In this document: positions 1 to 5,972 of the stretch, in pieces
How positions within the stretch are numbered: the stretch's first letter is position 1
Layout of the letters: every line of letters begins with the position of its first letter
DNA from: Pseudomonadota bacterium
GTDB taxonomy: Bacteria; Pseudomonadota; Alphaproteobacteria; Acetobacterales; Acetobacteraceae
Length of the DNA: 5,972 nucleotides
Assembly (NCBI GenBank): GCA_021826565.1
Contig: JAKAZJ010000141.1
Span: forward strand, 1 to 5,972
Reading direction: 5' to 3'
Program-made: the position numbers and the translations under genes
Notes under the pieces: model-generated
The model's input: only the letters and a program-made list of their open reading frames with translations
Told to the model about the DNA's origin: nothing
The model's database searches: none

Positions 1-569
1 GCTTGCAGCGCGCCGACCGCGCCCTGGCTCTGGCCGACGAGTGCCGAGAGATCCGCCTGGTCGGCGGGGATCGAGGCGACGATCTGGCTCTGCACCTCCA
101 TCGTATGCTGGAAGGTGCTGACCGCGGCCTGCCAGCGTGCGTTGGCGTCGGCGAGCAGACTGGCCTGTGTGAGGGTTCCTCGAAAATTCGGCGACTGGTA
201 GTTCGGATAGAGTTGCTGGAACTGAAGCTGGACCTGCTGGACCGTGTAGGCGAGGCTCTGCGCCTGCCCCATGAGCTGGTTGATCTCGCCCATGGAGGAT
301 TGCAGTTGGGCCAGCACGGAGAAGGGCAGCGCCGTCAGATTGCGCGCCTGGTTCTCCAGCATCGAGATGCCCTGTTGGATCTGGGTGATCTGATTGTCCA
401 CCTCCTCCAGCGTCCGCACCGCCGTCAGGACGTTCTGCGTCAGGTTCGCGAAATCGATCACCGGCACAGTGGCCTGCGCGGGGAGCGGCGAAACGGCCGC
501 CGCCGCCATGGCAATTACGGCAGCCCCGATGATTCGCCTCGGGGACAGAATCTGCGGAGAGAGTTTCAT
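1..569 (-). CDS. trbJ: TrbJ, P-type conjugative transfer protein, partial (3' end beyond window)
   Basis: Translating the minus strand from the ATG at 569 gives 189 open codons that continue past position 1. The N-terminus MKLSPQILSPRR is a positively charged n-region, followed by a hydrophobic stretch (about 13-27, IIGAAVIAMAAAAV) and a likely signal peptidase I site after PAQA (residue 33), so the protein is exported to the periplasm. The mature part is a Gln-rich helical protein (about residues 45-125, segments such as QITQIQQG and VQQVQLQFQQL) with a later YPNYQSP motif, as in TrbJ/VirB5-like proteins. In IncP systems TrbJ is needed for pilus assembly and has been linked to entry exclusion. 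The family is usually about 240-260 aa, so perhaps a quarter is missing. Its ATG overlaps the trbE stop (ATGA), and GGAG lies 8 bases upstream inside trbE. Position directly after trbE supports the name. Confidence 0.9.
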   Translation of the reverse strand, partial: MKLSPQILSPRRIIGAAVIAMAAAAVSPLPAQATVPVIDFANLTQNVLTAVRTLEEVDNQITQIQQGISMLENQARNLTALPFSVLAQLQSSMGEINQLMGQAQSLAYTVQQVQLQFQQLYPNYQSPNFRGTLTQASLLADANARWQAAVSTFQHTMEVQSQIVASIPADQADLSALVGQSQGAVGALQ

Positions 570-3199
570 GGGGTGGTCTCCGTCGCGGGAAGCACTTGCA
601 CCTTGGACCTCGGCCTCGGCGCGGCATCGTCGCCGAAGGGCAGGAACGCCTGTGCCGCGTCTGGCGCGGCATCGGCATCGAGCGTCAAATCTTCCCGGAA
701 ATTGGCGCCGGGGGCCGGATGGGTCCCGGCCGCGATCAGCCCGGTGGGCAGAAGTGCCGCCGCCCAATTGAGTCCGCGCTCCCGCAGCCACGCCGCCGCG
801 AAGCCGGCCGGACCGTGCGCGACAAGCACGCGGTCGATGGCGGCCAGGTCTTCCGCCCGGCTCGCGCCGCAGAAGGCGAGCGCAATTTCGCCGAGGCCCA
901 GTTCGAACAGCCGGCAACCGGCGGCCGACTGGAACCAGTAGTCCCGCTTCGGCACCGCGCGCGCGATGGTCTCGATCTGCCGGTCGTTGAGGCCGAGCCG
1001 CGCATAGGCCTCTCGGCTCTCCGGCTCGATCGCCCGCGCATTCGGCAGGAAGATGCGCGACAGGCAGCTCTCGATGACGGCGGGTGCCACTGGCGACCGC
1101 GTGATGTCGGCCAGACTCTGGGTCGAGAACAGGACGGAGGCATTCTTTCGCCGCAGGGTCTTGAGCCATTCCCGCAGCTTCGGCGCGAAGACCGGGTCGT
1201 CGAGCGCGAACCACGCCTCATCCACGGCGATCAAAGTCGGCCGCCCGTCCAGCCCCGCCTCGATGCGGTGGAACAGGTAGGTCAGTACGGCGCGCGCCGC
1301 GTGCTTCGAGCCGAGGAGATCCTCGGTCTCGAAGGCCAGAACGTCGGCGTCGCCGACGCTCTCCTGCTCGGCATCCAGCAGCCGGCCGAACGGGCCGGCG
1401 ATGGTGTAGGGTTCCAGCGCGGCCTTGAGCCGGTTGACCTGCAACAGCGCGGCGAACCCCGACAGGGTGCGCTCGGGCACCGGCGCTGTGGCGAGCGAGC
1501 CGAGCGCCGACCAGACCGCGCCGCGGACTTCCGGCGTCAGCTCGAGGCTCTCTTGGACCAGGAGCGTCGCGATCCAGTCCGCCGCCCAGGCACGCTCGGC
1601 CGAATCGTCGATGCGCGCCAGCGGCTGGAAGGCAACCGCGCGATCTTGGTCGTGCGATGCGTCGCCGCCGAGGGCGAGATCGTGAAATGCGCCGCCCATG
1701 CCGAGCACGGCCGCCTTGGACGACTGACCCTTGTCGAAGATCACCACCCGCGCGCCGGGGTAGCGGCGGAACTGCAGCGCGATCAGCGCCAGCAGTACGC
1801 TCTTGCCCGCGCCGGTGGGCCCGACGATCAGCGTATGGCCGACATCGCCTTGGTGCGGCACGAGGCGGAACGGCGTCGAGCCCGCGGTGTGTGCGACCAG
1901 CAGCGGCGGGCCGTCGAGATGGGCATTGCGCTCCGGCCCGGCCCAGACCGCCGAAAGCGGCAGCATGTGCACGAGGTTCAGCGATGAGACCAGCGGCTGG
2001 CGGATATTGGCGTAGCACTGGCCGGGGAGACTCGAGAGCCAGGCCTCGACCGCGTTGAGCGTCTCCTCGACCGCGACGAAGCCCTGCGCACGCACCGCGC
2101 GGCCGACCAGCCGGACCTTCTCGGTGACTGCCGCTTCGTCGGTATCCCAGACCGTCACCGTCGCGGTGAAATAGCCGAAGCTGACCGCGTCCGAGCCGAG
2201 TTCCTGCAGGGCCGCGTCGGCGTCCACCGACTGGTTCTCGGCGTCGGAATCGACCAGCCGGGTCTCCTGCTGCCAGATCACCTCGCGCAGCAGCGCGGCA
2301 ATACCCTTGCGTTTGGCCCACCAGTGCCGGCGCTTCTTGCCAAGTTCCTTCTGCGCCTTGGCCTTCTCGAGCGGCAGCCAGCGCGCGACCCAGCGGTATT
2401 CGATCGGAAGCCGATTGAGTTCGTCGAGCAGCCCAGGCCAGGTGCGGTCCGGCAGGCCGCGCAGGGTGAGCGTGCGGAGGTGGCAGCGCCCGAGCATCGG
2501 TGCGACGCCCGGCGTAAGATCGCAATCTGGCAGCAGCCCGTCGAGGTAGAACGGCACTTCGGGAACAGCGACCGGATGCCACCCATTGGTCGAGGTGGTG
2601 AAGTGCAGATAGGCCAGCGTGCCGGCGTCATCGAGCCAGGCGCAGTCCGGCATGAGGGCGGCCAGCAGGTCGAGCACGCGGTCGGTCTCGGCTGCGAAGG
2701 CGTCCAGGATGCCGCGCCAGTCGATACCGCCGTGCTTGCCCACGCCATGGGCACGCCGATCCTCCCTGTCGCCCCGGTCGTAGAGCAGCCGGCTGGCCCG
2801 TTCGGCGCGCTCGGGCGGTGCGAGGAAACCGAAAGTCAGGAAATACGCGCTCTCGAAATGCGCGCCCTCGTCCTGGAAGGCATGCCGCCGCTCCTCGTCG
2901 ACCAGCCAGGACACCGGATCGGGGAAGCGGCTCTCGGGATAGCCCGGCGCGGCGGAGCGCGCCGCCTCGACGAAGATCGCCCAGCCTTCGCCGAGGCGCT
3001 TGAGCACGTTGTTGACCCGTGCGGCGACCGCGATCAGCTCTGCCGGCGTGCAGGCATCGAGGTCCGGCCCGCGGAACCGGGCGGTGCGCTGAAGCGCACC
3101 GTCCTTGTTGAGCACGATCCCAGGGCCGACCAGCCCCGCCCAGGGGAGGAAGTCGGCGAGTTCCCGGCGCCTGGTGCGATATTCCCGGAGGTCGAGCAT
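566..3199 (-). CDS. trbE: TrbE, VirB4-like conjugation ATPase
   Basis: Inner-membrane-associated ATPase that drives pilus assembly and substrate transfer in trb systems. The protein is 877 aa from ATG 3199. The N-terminus (LREYR, then FLPWAGLVGPGIVLNKDG and RTARFRGPDL at about 38-47) is the characteristic TrbE opening. The CagE/TrbE/VirB N-domain follows to about residue 430. The C-terminal RecA-like domain has Walker A GPTGAGKS at 460-467, Walker B LIAVDEAWFAL at about 656-666 (acidic pair D660-E661) and a FSTQSLADI motif at 691-699. The last 45 or so residues are Ala/Pro/Asp-rich and probably variable. I chose ATG 3199 because it matches the usual start. An in-frame TTG at 3220 overlaps the trbD stop but has no Shine-Dalgarno. 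The best ribosome site for 3199 is AAGAGG 11 bases upstream, rather far. The gene begins 17 bases after trbD and overlaps trbJ by 4. No frame break is visible. Confidence 0.96.
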   Translation of the reverse strand: MLDLREYRTRRRELADFLPWAGLVGPGIVLNKDGALQRTARFRGPDLDACTPAELIAVAARVNNVLKRLGEGWAIFVEAARSAAPGYPESRFPDPVSWLVDEERRHAFQDEGAHFESAYFLTFGFLAPPERAERASRLLYDRGDREDRRAHGVGKHGGIDWRGILDAFAAETDRVLDLLAALMPDCAWLDDAGTLAYLHFTTSTNGWHPVAVPEVPFYLDGLLPDCDLTPGVAPMLGRCHLRTLTLRGLPDRTWPGLLDELNRLPIEYRWVARWLPLEKAKAQKELGKKRRHWWAKRKGIAALLREVIWQQETRLVDSDAENQSVDADAALQELGSDAVSFGYFTATVTVWDTDEAAVTEKVRLVGRAVRAQGFVAVEETLNAVEAWLSSLPGQCYANIRQPLVSSLNLVHMLPLSAVWAGPERNAHLDGPPLLVAHTAGSTPFRLVPHQGDVGHTLIVGPTGAGKSVLLALIALQFRRYPGARVVIFDKGQSSKAAVLGMGGAFHDLALGGDASHDQDRAVAFQPLARIDDSAERAWAADWIATLLVQESLELTPEVRGAVWSALGSLATAPVPERTLSGFAALLQVNRLKAALEPYTIAGPFGRLLDAEQESVGDADVLAFETEDLLGSKHAARAVLTYLFHRIEAGLDGRPTLIAVDEAWFALDDPVFAPKLREWLKTLRRKNASVLFSTQSLADITRSPVAPAVIESCLSRIFLPNARAIEPESREAYARLGLNDRQIETIARAVPKRDYWFQSAAGCRLFELGLGEIALAFCGASRAEDLAAIDRVLVAHGPAGFAAAWLRERGLNWAAALLPTGLIAAGTHPAPGANFREDLTLDADAAPDAAQAFLPFGDDAAPRPRSKVQVLPATETTP

Positions 3200-3216
3200 G
3201 GGCGGCGCCGCCTCTT

Positions 3217-3489
3217 TCAAACGTCCAGGTGCCGGCGCGCGGCACGCAGATGGCGGGCGAATACCGGTCCGAATTGGGGGTCCTGGCGGGTCAGGAACAG
3301 CACCGCGGCATGGCCGATCAGGTAGATCGCGACTCCGGCGATCCAGAGCTGGAGGCCGAGGCCGATGGCGGCGGCGAGCGTGCCGAGGGCGATCGCCATG
3401 CCACGCGGCACGCCGCCGAGCAGGATCGGCTCAGTCAGGCTGCGATGCAGCGGCACCGACCAGCCGGGAATGTCCGCGGCACCGTTCAT
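3217..3489 (-). CDS. trbD: TrbD, VirB3-like inner-membrane protein
   Basis: A 90-aa protein of the VirB3/TrbD family, which sits in the inner membrane and works with the VirB4-type ATPase (TrbE, the next gene). The N-terminal PLHRSLTEPILLGGVPRG (about residues 13-30) is the family signature. A long hydrophobic region follows at about 31-66, probably a helical hairpin of two membrane segments, then a basic C-terminus (FARHLRAARRHLDV). The ATG at 3489 is chosen because it overlaps the trbC stop as ATGA and matches family length. The frame stays open further upstream, but that extension is the out-of-frame shadow of trbC and is Arg/Asp-rich nonsense. Only a weak G-rich ribosome site precedes it, so translation is probably coupled to trbC. 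Confidence 0.93.
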   Translation of the reverse strand: MNGAADIPGWSVPLHRSLTEPILLGGVPRGMAIALGTLAAAIGLGLQLWIAGVAIYLIGHAAVLFLTRQDPQFGPVFARHLRAARRHLDV

Positions 3490-3818
3490 CCGACCAGCGC
3501 CCCACCGGAGAAGTTGAAGAAGGTCAGGAAGAAGCTTGCGGCGGCGAACGCGATCGACAGGCCGAAGACGATCTGGATCAGCCGGCGCATGCCGCCGGCG
3601 GTCTCGCCGAAGGCCAGGACGAGACCCGTGCCGATGATGATCAGCACGGCGATGATCTTGGCGACCGGCCCCTGCACGGAGTCGAGGATCTGCTGCAGCG
3701 GCTGCTCCCACGGCATGTTCGATCCCGCCGCGAAGGCGGAGGCCGGCCAGAGCAGCGCCAGCGCGATGACGGCCGTTGCGCGCTGCCGCCGATGATGGAG
3801 GATCGTCTTCGGGTTCAC
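3486..3818 (-). CDS. trbC: TrbC, conjugative pilin precursor (VirB2-like), GTG start
   Basis: A 110-aa major pilin precursor. It has a basic N-terminus (HHRRQR), a hydrophobic signal segment at about 14-25 and a signal peptidase I type site after AFA (residue 30), leaving a mature chain of about 80 residues. Two membrane helices follow (about 52-70 and 80-102) around a short polar loop GETAGGMRR (71-79), the usual VirB2/TrbC hairpin. The protein ends FSGGALVG. The start is GTG at 3818, overlapping the trbB stop as GTGA, with GGGAG 6 bases upstream. The stop overlaps the trbD ATG. In RP4, TrbC is cut at both ends and cyclised by the TraF peptidase; no such peptidase is in this window. The family call rests on topology, length and position between trbB and trbD. 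Confidence 0.93.
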   Translation of the reverse strand: MNPKTILHHRRQRATAVIALALLWPASAFAAGSNMPWEQPLQQILDSVQGPVAKIIAVLIIIGTGLVLAFGETAGGMRRLIQIVFGLSIAFAAASFFLTFFNFSGGALVG

Positions 3819-4822
3819 AGATGGCTCCCGGGCTGGAGGGGGACGATGTTGGAGGGGCGCTCCGCGCCGAGCTCCGTCAGCACGTAGTCGCCGGCGGCCA
3901 AGACCTTGCCGACCTGCCAGAGCCCAGCGAGGCGGCGGTGCCGGCTGCGGCCCTGCAGAACGGCGATCAGGTCGATGGTCTCGGCGATCAGCGGGCGCGG
4001 CACATTCACCACCGTCTCCTGGATCAGCTGTTCGAGGCGGCGCAGCGCGCCGAGGGCCGAGCCGGCATGGATGGTGCCGATCCCGCCGGGATGGCCGGTG
4101 CCCCAGGCCTTCAGCAGGTCGAGCGCCTCGGCACCGCGGACCTCGCCGATCGGGATGCGGTCGGGACGCAGCCGCAGGCTGGAGCGGACCAGATCCGCGA
4201 GCGAGCAGACGCCATCCTTGGTGCGCAGCGAGACCAGGTTCGGGGCTTCGACCTGGAGCTCCCGCGTGTCCTCGATGACGACAACACGGGCGCCGGTGGC
4301 GGCAACTTCCTTGAGCAGCGCGTTGGCGAGCGTCGTCTTGCCGGTCGAGGTGCCGCCGGCGACCAGAATGTTCCAGCGGTCGATGATTGCGGTGCGCAGC
4401 AGCCCGGCCTGGTCGGCGCGCATGATTCCGGTCTCGACGTAGTCGTCGAGCGAGAACACCGCGATGGCGGGCTTGCGGATGGCGAAGGTGGGGCCGGTCA
4501 CCACGGGCGGCAGCAGGCCCTCGAAGCGCTCGCCGGTCTCCGGCAGCTCGGCCGAGATGCGCGGATTATGGGCGTGCGCCTCGACGCCGACATGGTGCGC
4601 GACGAGGCGGATGATGCGCTCGCCGTCGGCGGGCAGCATGCGCAGCCCGGTATCGGCGAGGCCGGCGCCGAGACGGTCCACCCAGAGCCGGCCGTCCGGG
4701 TTGAGCATCACCTCGACGATGTCGGGCTGCCCAAGCAGGGCCGCGATGGCCGGGCCGAGCGCGGTGCGCAGCATGCGCACCGAGCGGGCCAGCATCACAC
4801 CGGTGCTGTCAGGCCCCGGCAT
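3815..4822 (-). CDS. trbB: TrbB, VirB11-type secretion ATPase
   Basis: A hexameric cytoplasmic traffic ATPase of the VirB11/GspE family that powers pilus assembly and transfer at the inner face of the membrane. It is 335 aa, about the usual family length. The N-domain (1-140) contains the family segment [19 protein letters not shown] (34-52) and a [13 protein letters not shown] stretch (90-102). The nucleotide site has Walker [10 protein letters not shown] (156-164), an Asp box [10 protein letters not shown] (181-190), Walker [13 protein letters not shown] (222-233) and a His box [13 protein letters not shown] (243-255). All catalytic motifs are present. The frame is open to an ATG at 4909, but ATG 4822 is preferred because AAGGAGG lies 6 bases before it and the extra 29 codons have no TrbB character. 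It overlaps the preceding CopG-like gene by 14 bases and trbC by 4. Confidence 0.97.
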   Translation of the reverse strand: MPGPDSTGVMLARSVRMLRTALGPAIAALLGQPDIVEVMLNPDGRLWVDRLGAGLADTGLRMLPADGERIIRLVAHHVGVEAHAHNPRISAELPETGERFEGLLPPVVTGPTFAIRKPAIAVFSLDDYVETGIMRADQAGLLRTAIIDRWNILVAGGTSTGKTTLANALLKEVAATGARVVVIEDTRELQVEAPNLVSLRTKDGVCSLADLVRSSLRLRPDRIPIGEVRGAEALDLLKAWGTGHPGGIGTIHAGSALGALRRLEQLIQETVVNVPRPLIAETIDLIAVLQGRSRHRRLAGLWQVGKVLAAGDYVLTELGAERPSNIVPLQPGSHL

Positions 4823-5324
4823 GGACACCCTCCTTCCCGGCCATGTCCGCGTCGGCGGGTGCGACGTCTTCGTCCGTCTCGTCGCCGCTACCTGTTGATG
4901 TGCCGGCACGGCCGTAGTGTTCGGGGGTGATCTCCCGGCTGATCTCGCGCACGAGGGAATCGCCGCGCTGCAACCGCCGGCCCAGGGTCTCGATGAAGCC
5001 CTGGTAGCGCTTCGCCCCTTGCGCCTTAGCCGCGTCCTGCTGGGCGGCTGGGATCGGCGGCGATGCCGACAACCAGAAGCGCACGAACAGGGCCTGGACC
5101 TCGATGGCGATGGTCAGATCGCGCTCGACCCGCTCCATCTGCCGCGACAGCCGGTCGAGCCGGCGGACGAAGGCGGCCTCGCGGCGATCGAGCGCGTCGG
5201 GCGAGAGGAAAGAGGTGACGGCCGCCTCGACCAGCTGCGAGCGGTGCACGCCTTGGCGCAGCGCGAAAGCGGTGAGCTGATCGGCGAGCTTGGGATCGAA
5301 GTAGCAGTTCAGCCGGCTTTTCAT
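4809..5324 (-). CDS. CopG-like ribbon-helix-helix protein of trb operons
   Basis: A 171-aa protein found between traG and trbB in many trb-bearing conjugative elements, usually labelled CopG-family regulator. Residues 3-9 (SRLNCYF) fit the DNA-contacting beta strand, 11-23 the first helix, and 27-40 ([14 protein letters not shown]) the second, making a ribbon-helix-helix fold that would act as a dimer. Residues 45-86 form a charged helix ([24 protein letters not shown]) leading into [12 protein letters not shown], a segment I recognise as recurrent in this family. Residues 103-133 ([18 protein letters not shown]) are another helical block, and the tail from about 141 is acidic and low-complexity. 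The DNA target is unknown; autoregulation of the tra/trb operon is an inference. ATG 5324 lies 3 bases after the traG stop, with a G-run 8 bases upstream as a weak ribosome site. It overlaps trbB by 14 bases. Confidence 0.88.
   Translation of the reverse strand: MKSRLNCYFDPKLADQLTAFALRQGVHRSQLVEAAVTSFLSPDALDRREAAFVRRLDRLSRQMERVERDLTIAIEVQALFVRFWLSASPPIPAAQQDAAKAQGAKRYQGFIETLGRRLQRGDSLVREISREITPEHYGRAGTSTGSGDETDEDVAPADADMAGKEGVHAGA
4829..4835 (-). promoter_or_regulatory. Strong Shine-Dalgarno of trbB
   Basis: Reading the minus strand, AAGGAGG is followed by six bases (GTGTCC) and the ATG at 4822. It is the best ribosome-binding site in the window and lies inside the 3' end of the CopG-like gene. 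It sets the trbB start downstream of the in-frame ATG at 4909 and suggests that trbB is translated efficiently in its own right rather than only by coupling. Confidence 0.85.
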
Positions 5325-5327
5325 GGG

Positions 5328-5885
5328 CTACACCCCCATCGCCATGCCGTCGCCGCGGTCGATCGCGGCATTGCGCACGGCTTGCCGTTGCAGCGCCGCC
5401 ATGGCGCGCTGGCGTTGCGGCTCGTCGTCGGGTTCGTCCTCCAGCATGGCGAACTCGCCGGCCGGATCGCGGGCCGGCACGATGGCTTCGTGCTCCGGGA
5501 GTTCCGGCTCCTGGCGGATGCCACCATTGGCGGGGTCCGGGAAGGCCGCTTCGGCGCCATCGGCAGCCTGGGCGCCGATCGGTGCCGCACCGGTCCAGTC
5601 GTCGCCTCGGGCCGGTGGGCTGTCGGGGTAGCCGCGCTCCGACAGCGTCGGCGCCGGCAGCACCCGGTCCCGGAATGCCGGCTCCTCGTAGTAGCGCAGC
5701 TTCTTGGCGCGGATCGGCGGCAGACCCGCGACCATGACGATCTCGTCGGCCGTCGGCAGCTGCATGACCTCGCCGGGGGTCAGCAGCGGGCGGGCGGTCT
5801 CCTGGCGGCTGACCATCAGATGCGACAGCCACGGCGCAAGCCGATCGGAGCGTGTCAACGACTTTGATACATCCGGGTTCGGCAT
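5328..5885 (-). CDS. traG: C-terminal fragment of TraG/VirD4-like coupling protein (probably a 5'-truncated pseudogene)
   Basis: The frame encodes 185 aa. From about residue 14 it matches, from memory of the family, the C-terminal region of TraG from trb-type elements: RLAPWLSHLMVSRQETARPL, LLTPGEVMQLP, then ADEIVMVAGLPPIRAKKLRYYEE and RVLPAPTL (about 15-80). A hydrophilic Pro/Asp/Glu-rich tail follows, ending near DRGDGMAMGV, again like intact TraG tails. TraG is the hexameric inner-membrane ATPase that couples the relaxosome to the secretion channel and is usually about 650 aa. The membrane anchor, Walker A and Walker B regions are all absent, and residues 1-13 (MPNPDVSKSLTRS) look unrelated. 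The ATG directly follows an in-frame TAA and has no Shine-Dalgarno, so it may not be a true start. The 3' end is intact and 3 bases from the CopG-like gene. Most likely a remnant left by deletion or insertion; a divergent split gene is less likely. Confidence 0.82.
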   Translation of the reverse strand: MPNPDVSKSLTRSDRLAPWLSHLMVSRQETARPLLTPGEVMQLPTADEIVMVAGLPPIRAKKLRYYEEPAFRDRVLPAPTLSERGYPDSPPARGDDWTGAAPIGAQAADGAEAAFPDPANGGIRQEPELPEHEAIVPARDPAGEFAMLEDEPDDEPQRQRAMAALQRQAVRNAAIDRGDGMAMGV

Positions 5886-5972
5886 TTAGGCTTGGGTTAG
5901 ATCGGACGGCGCCTCCCTGGTTTTGGCCGGCGGGCATGGCGGTTTTGGCATTGGGGTGGCTTCGTCGATGAC
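5886..5972 (-). other. Unidentified open stretch upstream of the traG fragment, ending in TAA
   Basis: From the right edge, 28 codons read open on the minus strand in the same phase as the traG fragment and end with a TAA touching its ATG. The peptide (VIDEATPMPKPPCPPAKT at its start, ending SDLTQA) is proline- and lysine-rich and resembles neither TraG nor any family I recognise. The other two minus-strand frames do not look like TraG either. It could be the tail of a gene beginning outside the window, for example in an inserted element, or non-coding DNA. By hand count, 5881-5972 on the plus strand is 37 G, 20 C, 26 T and 9 A, so A is scarce. Confidence 0.3.
5919..5949. repeat. Pair of 9-base direct repeats (GGTTTTGGC)
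   Basis: GGTTTTGGC occurs at 5919-5927 and again at 5941-5949, 22 bases apart start to start, in the unassigned stretch upstream of the traG fragment. Two copies at about two helical turns could be a protein-binding direct repeat. They could also be chance in T/G-rich DNA, or part of a terminal sequence of an inserted element. No function can be assigned from two copies. Confidence 0.3.

Noticed and set aside
3..941. Plus-strand open frame (312 codons) across the start of trbJ and end of trbE
   Set aside because: It lies opposite two supported genes. The trbJ reading has a clear signal peptide and a Gln-rich helical body.
596..1987. Long plus-strand open frame (463 codons) opposite trbE
   Set aside because: It lies antisense to the well-supported trbE, is Arg/Gly/Gln-rich and has no recognisable domain. 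High G+C removes stop codons from shadow frames.
1218..2582. Minus-strand open frame (454 codons) inside trbE in another phase
   Set aside because: Out-of-phase reading of trbE with Arg/Ala/Gly-rich low-complexity translation. The trbE frame carries the Walker motifs.
2945..2964. 7-bp GC hairpin (CGGCGCG...CGCGCCG) as a terminator
   Set aside because: It lies inside trbE, has no T-tract, and is expected by chance in G+C-rich coding DNA.
4823..4909. N-terminal extension of TrbB to the ATG at 4909
   Set aside because: The added 29 residues are not TrbB-like and lie deep in the CopG-like gene. The strong Shine-Dalgarno points to 4822.
3776..4930. Plus-strand open frame (384 codons) opposite trbB
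   Set aside because: Antisense shadow of trbB, which has every VirB11-type motif. The shadow translation is Gly/Ala/Asp/Arg-rich with no motif.
5853..5858. TTGACA on the minus strand as a -35 box within the traG fragment start
   Set aside because: No -10-like hexamer occurs 16-18 bases downstream (the 17-base position reads GCCGTG).
5026..5937. Minus-strand open frame (303 codons) across copG and the traG fragment
   Set aside because: Different phase from both. Translation is Arg/Ala/Gly-rich, whereas the other phases give the ribbon-helix-helix and TraG tail sequences.

Overview
The window is a single minus-strand block of conjugation genes from a high-G+C bacterium. It is the front half of a trb-type mating-pair-formation operon (the P-type type IV secretion family of IncP plasmids, Ti-plasmid trb and many integrative conjugative elements). 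Protein style, G+C content and the order traG-copG-trbB-trbC-trbD-trbE-trbJ are typical of integrative conjugative elements and plasmids of Alphaproteobacteria. Related elements also occur in beta- and gammaproteobacteria, so the host class is an inference.

In transcription order (from high to low coordinates), the right edge (5886-5972) carries no recognisable gene, only 28 open codons ending in TAA. That TAA abuts an ATG opening a 185-codon frame (5885-5328) whose body is the C-terminal part of the coupling protein TraG/VirD4. The ATPase core of TraG is absent, and the bases upstream do not resemble TraG in any minus-strand frame, so traG looks 5'-truncated. Next come a ribbon-helix-helix (CopG-like) protein (5324-4809), the TrbB/VirB11 ATPase (4822-3815, start fixed by a strong Shine-Dalgarno), the TrbC pilin precursor (3818-3486, GTG start), the VirB3-like TrbD (3489-3217), the VirB4-like ATPase TrbE (3199-566) and the first 189 codons of TrbJ (569-1, running off the left edge). 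The remaining trb genes (usually trbL, F, G, I) would lie beyond position 1.

The genes are packed as one transcription and translation unit. Four junctions overlap (14, 4, 4 and 4 bases) and the other two leave gaps of 3 and 17 bases. I see no internal promoter, terminator, RNA gene or CRISPR array. Functionally, TrbB and TrbE power assembly, TrbC is the pilus subunit, TrbD is an inner-membrane partner of TrbE, TrbJ is an exported pilus-assembly or exclusion factor, and the CopG-like protein may regulate the operon. A complete TraG would bring the relaxosome to the channel. The secretion genes look intact while traG looks broken, so either transfer from this locus is disabled or the coupling protein is supplied elsewhere. 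I found no previously undescribed system here; the point most worth checking is the traG junction.
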